Part shown: positions 59,628-64,000 of the stretch, one piece after another
How the letters are laid out: each line of letters opens with the position of its first letter
Numbering within the stretch: position 1 is the first letter of the stretch
Assembly: GCA_035714115.1 (NCBI GenBank)
Contig: DASTMO010000051.1
Location: forward strand, 1-64,000
Origin: CAMAVH01 sp035714115
GTDB lineage: Bacteria > Pseudomonadota > Alphaproteobacteria > SMXQ01
Reading direction: 5' to 3'
Length of the DNA: 64,000 nt
Position numbers and translations under genes: made by a program
Notes under the pieces: model-generated
The model's database searches: none
The model's input: the letters and a program-made list of their open reading frames with translations, nothing else
Told to the model about the DNA's origin: nothing

Positions 59628-59659
59628 AGAGGGCGGCAGGGCAACCTGCCGCCCTTTTC
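59628..59659 (+). terminator. Rho-independent terminator after the porin gene
   Basis: AGGGCGGCAGG (59630-59640) pairs with CCTGCCGCCCT (59645-59655), loop of four, followed by TTTTCATTT. The rest of the gap to 59819 shows no further feature. Confidence 0.92.
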
Positions 59660-59819
59660 ATTTGTCTCGCGTCTGCTCTAGCCCCTTGAATCACATCGGC
59701 TTTTTATAGACCTGCTCAGGCTGGGCCGCGCGGCTCTGGCGGGCGGGCGCGCTTTCTCCTATATGTTGAGCGCTTTCGCCGCCGGCCTTTGCCGGCTCGC
59801 ACAGGATGTCCGCACGCTC

Positions 59820-60392
59820 ATGACCAGCATTTCCTCACGTCCGCTTGCCGCTTTCCGCCGCCGCCTCGCCCTCGGCGCCCTCGTCCTGCCGATCGCGCTC
59901 GCCGCTTGCGGCGGCTCGCCGCCGCCGGTCGATAGCACCAATTACCCGATGGACCGCCGCGAGAAAGAGAAGCTCGACGCGGAAAAGCGCGGCGAATCGG
60001 GCAGCATCTTCGGCAAGGACGGCTTGATCCTGTTCGGCAAGAAGAAGGAAGAGATCGCGCCCAACGGCGTCGCGGTGAACAGCTTCCTGTGGCGCGCCTC
60101 GCTCGACACGCTGTCCTTCATGCCGCTCGCCTCCGCCGATCCGTTCGGCGGCGTCATCATCACCGACTGGTACAGCCCAGCCGAAACGCCGGACCGCCGC
60201 TTCAAGGCCAACGCCTACATCCTCGACCGCGACCTGCGCGCTGACGGCATTCGTGTGACCTTGTTCCAGCAGCGCCGCGACGGCGCCAATTGGGTCGATC
60301 TGCCGGTCGAGCAGAAGACCTCGACCGATCTAGAAAACGCCATCCTGACGCGCGCGCGTCAGCTGCGCGTCGATCAGACCAGCACCCGCTAA
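59820..60392 (+). CDS. DUF3576 outer-membrane lipoprotein
   Basis: 190 residues. The signal peptide ends in a lipobox, LPIALAAC, making Cys30 the lipidated residue. The DUF3576 domain follows, with SIFGKDGLILFGKK, VNSFLWRASLDTLSFMPLAS and GGVIITDWYSPAETPDRRFK. Function unknown; in alphaproteobacteria the gene regularly precedes leuS and lptE as here, hinting at an envelope role. The start at 59820 places the signal peptide correctly; the ORF extends upstream to 59763 without support. Confidence 0.93.
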   Translation: MTSISSRPLAAFRRRLALGALVLPIALAACGGSPPPVDSTNYPMDRREKEKLDAEKRGESGSIFGKDGLILFGKKKEEIAPNGVAVNSFLWRASLDTLSFMPLASADPFGGVIITDWYSPAETPDRRFKANAYILDRDLRADGIRVTLFQQRRDGANWVDLPVEQKTSTDLENAILTRARQLRVDQTSTR

Positions 60393-60562
60393 AGTCCGGC
60401 CGCCGGCGAAAAAGCCCCGCGCCGCGCGCGCTGGGGCTTGCCCTCGCGCGTCCCGGCGTAGAAAATCCCGCCGGGCATTAAATCCCGATTTTTCACAGCG
60501 TTTTGGCGATTGCGCGCCGGCCCACGAGCGGCGTGCCGCCATCCGTCTTTCAGGAAACCGTC

Positions 60563-63158
<2,596 letters not shown>

Positions 63159-63172
<14 letters not shown>

Positions 63173-63677
63173 AACCGCCGCTGCCGCGCTGCTGATCGGC
63201 GCGAGCCTCGCCCTCGCCGCTTGCGGCTTCCGTCCGCTCTATGGCGAGCGTTCGCCCGCTTCGATCAGCGCGCCGGAACTGGCGGCGGTGCAGATCGACA
63301 TCATCCCCAATCGCGAAGGCCAGCTCGTCCGCAACAGCCTTTTGGACAAGATGCGGCCGCGCGGCGGCGGACAGAAAGAGCTTTATCGCCTGACGGTCAC
63401 GCTCAGCGTTGGCCGGGAGAGCTTCGGCATCCGCACCGACGACACGGCGACCCGCGGAAGCCTGACGATGATCGCGAGCTATAGCCTGAGCGACATCGCC
63501 AGTGGCGAGCCTCTGCTGACGGCGAGCAGCCGGGCGGTCAGCAGCTACAACATTCTCGATTCCGATTTCGCGACTTACGTCAGCGAGAACGACGCCATGC
63601 GCCGCACCGCCGTCGACCTCAGCGAGGAGATCAAGACGCGCATCGCGATCTTCCTCTCCTCGCGCAAGGCGGGTTGA
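63159..63677 (+). CDS. lptE: LPS-assembly lipoprotein LptE
   Basis: 172 residues. A signal peptide ends in LALAACGFRPLYGE, so Cys22 is lipidated and GFRPLYG is the LptE signature. It plugs the LptD barrel in the outer membrane and receives lipopolysaccharide. The start codon overlaps the leuS end by 14 bases, and the gene order leuS-lptE-holA is the usual one. Confidence 0.92.
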
Positions 63678-63681
63678 GCGC

Positions 63682-64000
63682 TTGAAAATCCAGCCGGCCC
63701 GCGCCGACGGATTCTCGCGCAAGCCCGATGCGGCCGTGCGGGCCGTGCTGCTCTACGGCCCCGACAGCGGCCTGGTGCGCGAGCGCGCCGAGAACCTGAT
63801 CAAAGCCGTCGCCGGATCGCTCGACGATCCGTTCCGCACCCGCGAGATCTCGCCCGCCGAGATTAAGGACGATCCGGCGCTGCTGCGCGACGAAGCCAAT
63901 GCGCTCTCGCTGATGGGCGGGCGTCGCGCCATCCGCCTGCGCAATGCGGTCGATAGCCACGCCAAGCTGTTCGAGGAATTGCTCGACGACGAGACCAAGG
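63682..64000 (+). CDS. holA: DNA polymerase III subunit delta, 3'-truncated by the window end
   Basis: A frame opened by TTG four bases after the lptE stop runs to the window end without a stop (about 106 residues). VLLYGPDSGLVRERAENLIK (the degenerate P-loop of the clamp-loader delta subunit) and LMGGRRAIRLRNA identify it. It opens the beta clamp during loading. The TTG start is unusual but no other start fits, and the fold begins at once after it. Confidence 0.9.
   Translation, partial: MKIQPARADGFSRKPDAAVRAVLLYGPDSGLVRERAENLIKAVAGSLDDPFRTREISPAEIKDDPALLRDEANALSLMGGRRAIRLRNAVDSHAKLFEELLDDETK

Overview
The window is about 64 kb of GC-rich, gene-dense chromosome from an alphaproteobacterium, probably Rhodospirillales-like; the genus cannot be fixed from sequence alone. 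Pointers are the large 1610-residue NAD-glutamate dehydrogenase, the run DUF3576 lipoprotein-leuS-lptE-holA, ftsK followed by lolA, glnK-amtB, a UbiH-type hydroxylase, a bacteriophytochrome with its heme oxygenase, and promoter motifs resembling those of the alphaproteobacterial general stress sigma factor EcfG. Almost everything looks chromosomal: I see no insertion sequence, prophage, integrase, plasmid gene, rRNA or CRISPR array. There is one tRNA (Gly-GCC).

Layout. 1-10.3 kb: 3' part of a FlaA1/CapD-type sugar dehydratase, purH, a bicupin protein behind a perfect palindrome, and a gdh-MFS transporter pair. 10.6-13.8 kb: a methyltransferase, a soluble histidine kinase and an HD-GYP protein whose 3' ends overlap antisense, and a small DUF3185 membrane protein. 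13.9-16.2 kb: a manganese module. A yybP-ykoY (Mn2+) riboswitch precedes a protein that looks like a fusion of a GDT1/UPF0016 exporter with an MntP-like domain; it converges on a TerC-family gene with a structured leader. 16.3-22.6 kb (minus strand): bphO-bphP phytochrome operon, SLC13-type permease with a coupled small protein, pirin. 22.8-28.1 kb: secreted protein, ketopantoate reductase family member, KaiC-like ATPase translationally coupled to a hybrid histidine kinase, small membrane protein. 28.1-33.7 kb: YaiI, a hypothetical, tRNA-Gly, a thioredoxin/TPR-Lon domain-Trm112-DUF971 operon whose last protein carries a very His-rich extension, then UbiH.

33.8-36.0 kb: glnK-amtB with a recognisable NtrC site and a sigma-54-like promoter. 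36-47 kb: housekeeping genes (dapC-like aminotransferase, ftsK, lolA, xthA), an outer-membrane barrel protein, GST and FAH enzymes, a long TPR protein downstream of an OmpR-type regulator. 47.6-58 kb: GTP cyclohydrolase II with a degenerate RibB-like N-terminus, an unknown protein, L,D-transpeptidase, YnfA, YggS, a ThiE/TenI-like protein, a JmjC oxygenase, and a cluster of two paralogous TPR proteins around a glycosyltransferase. 58.4-64 kb: a porin with a long leader, then the DUF3576-leuS-lptE-holA run, cut by the window edge.

The two themes that go beyond ordinary housekeeping are (1) the riboswitch-controlled manganese module with an apparent fusion exporter and (2) a set of EcfG-like promoters (GGAAC-N16/17-CGTT and close variants) in front of the DUF3185 protein, the secreted protein, the KaiC-kinase pair, two small envelope proteins and possibly lolA, which suggests several of these belong to one stress regulon.
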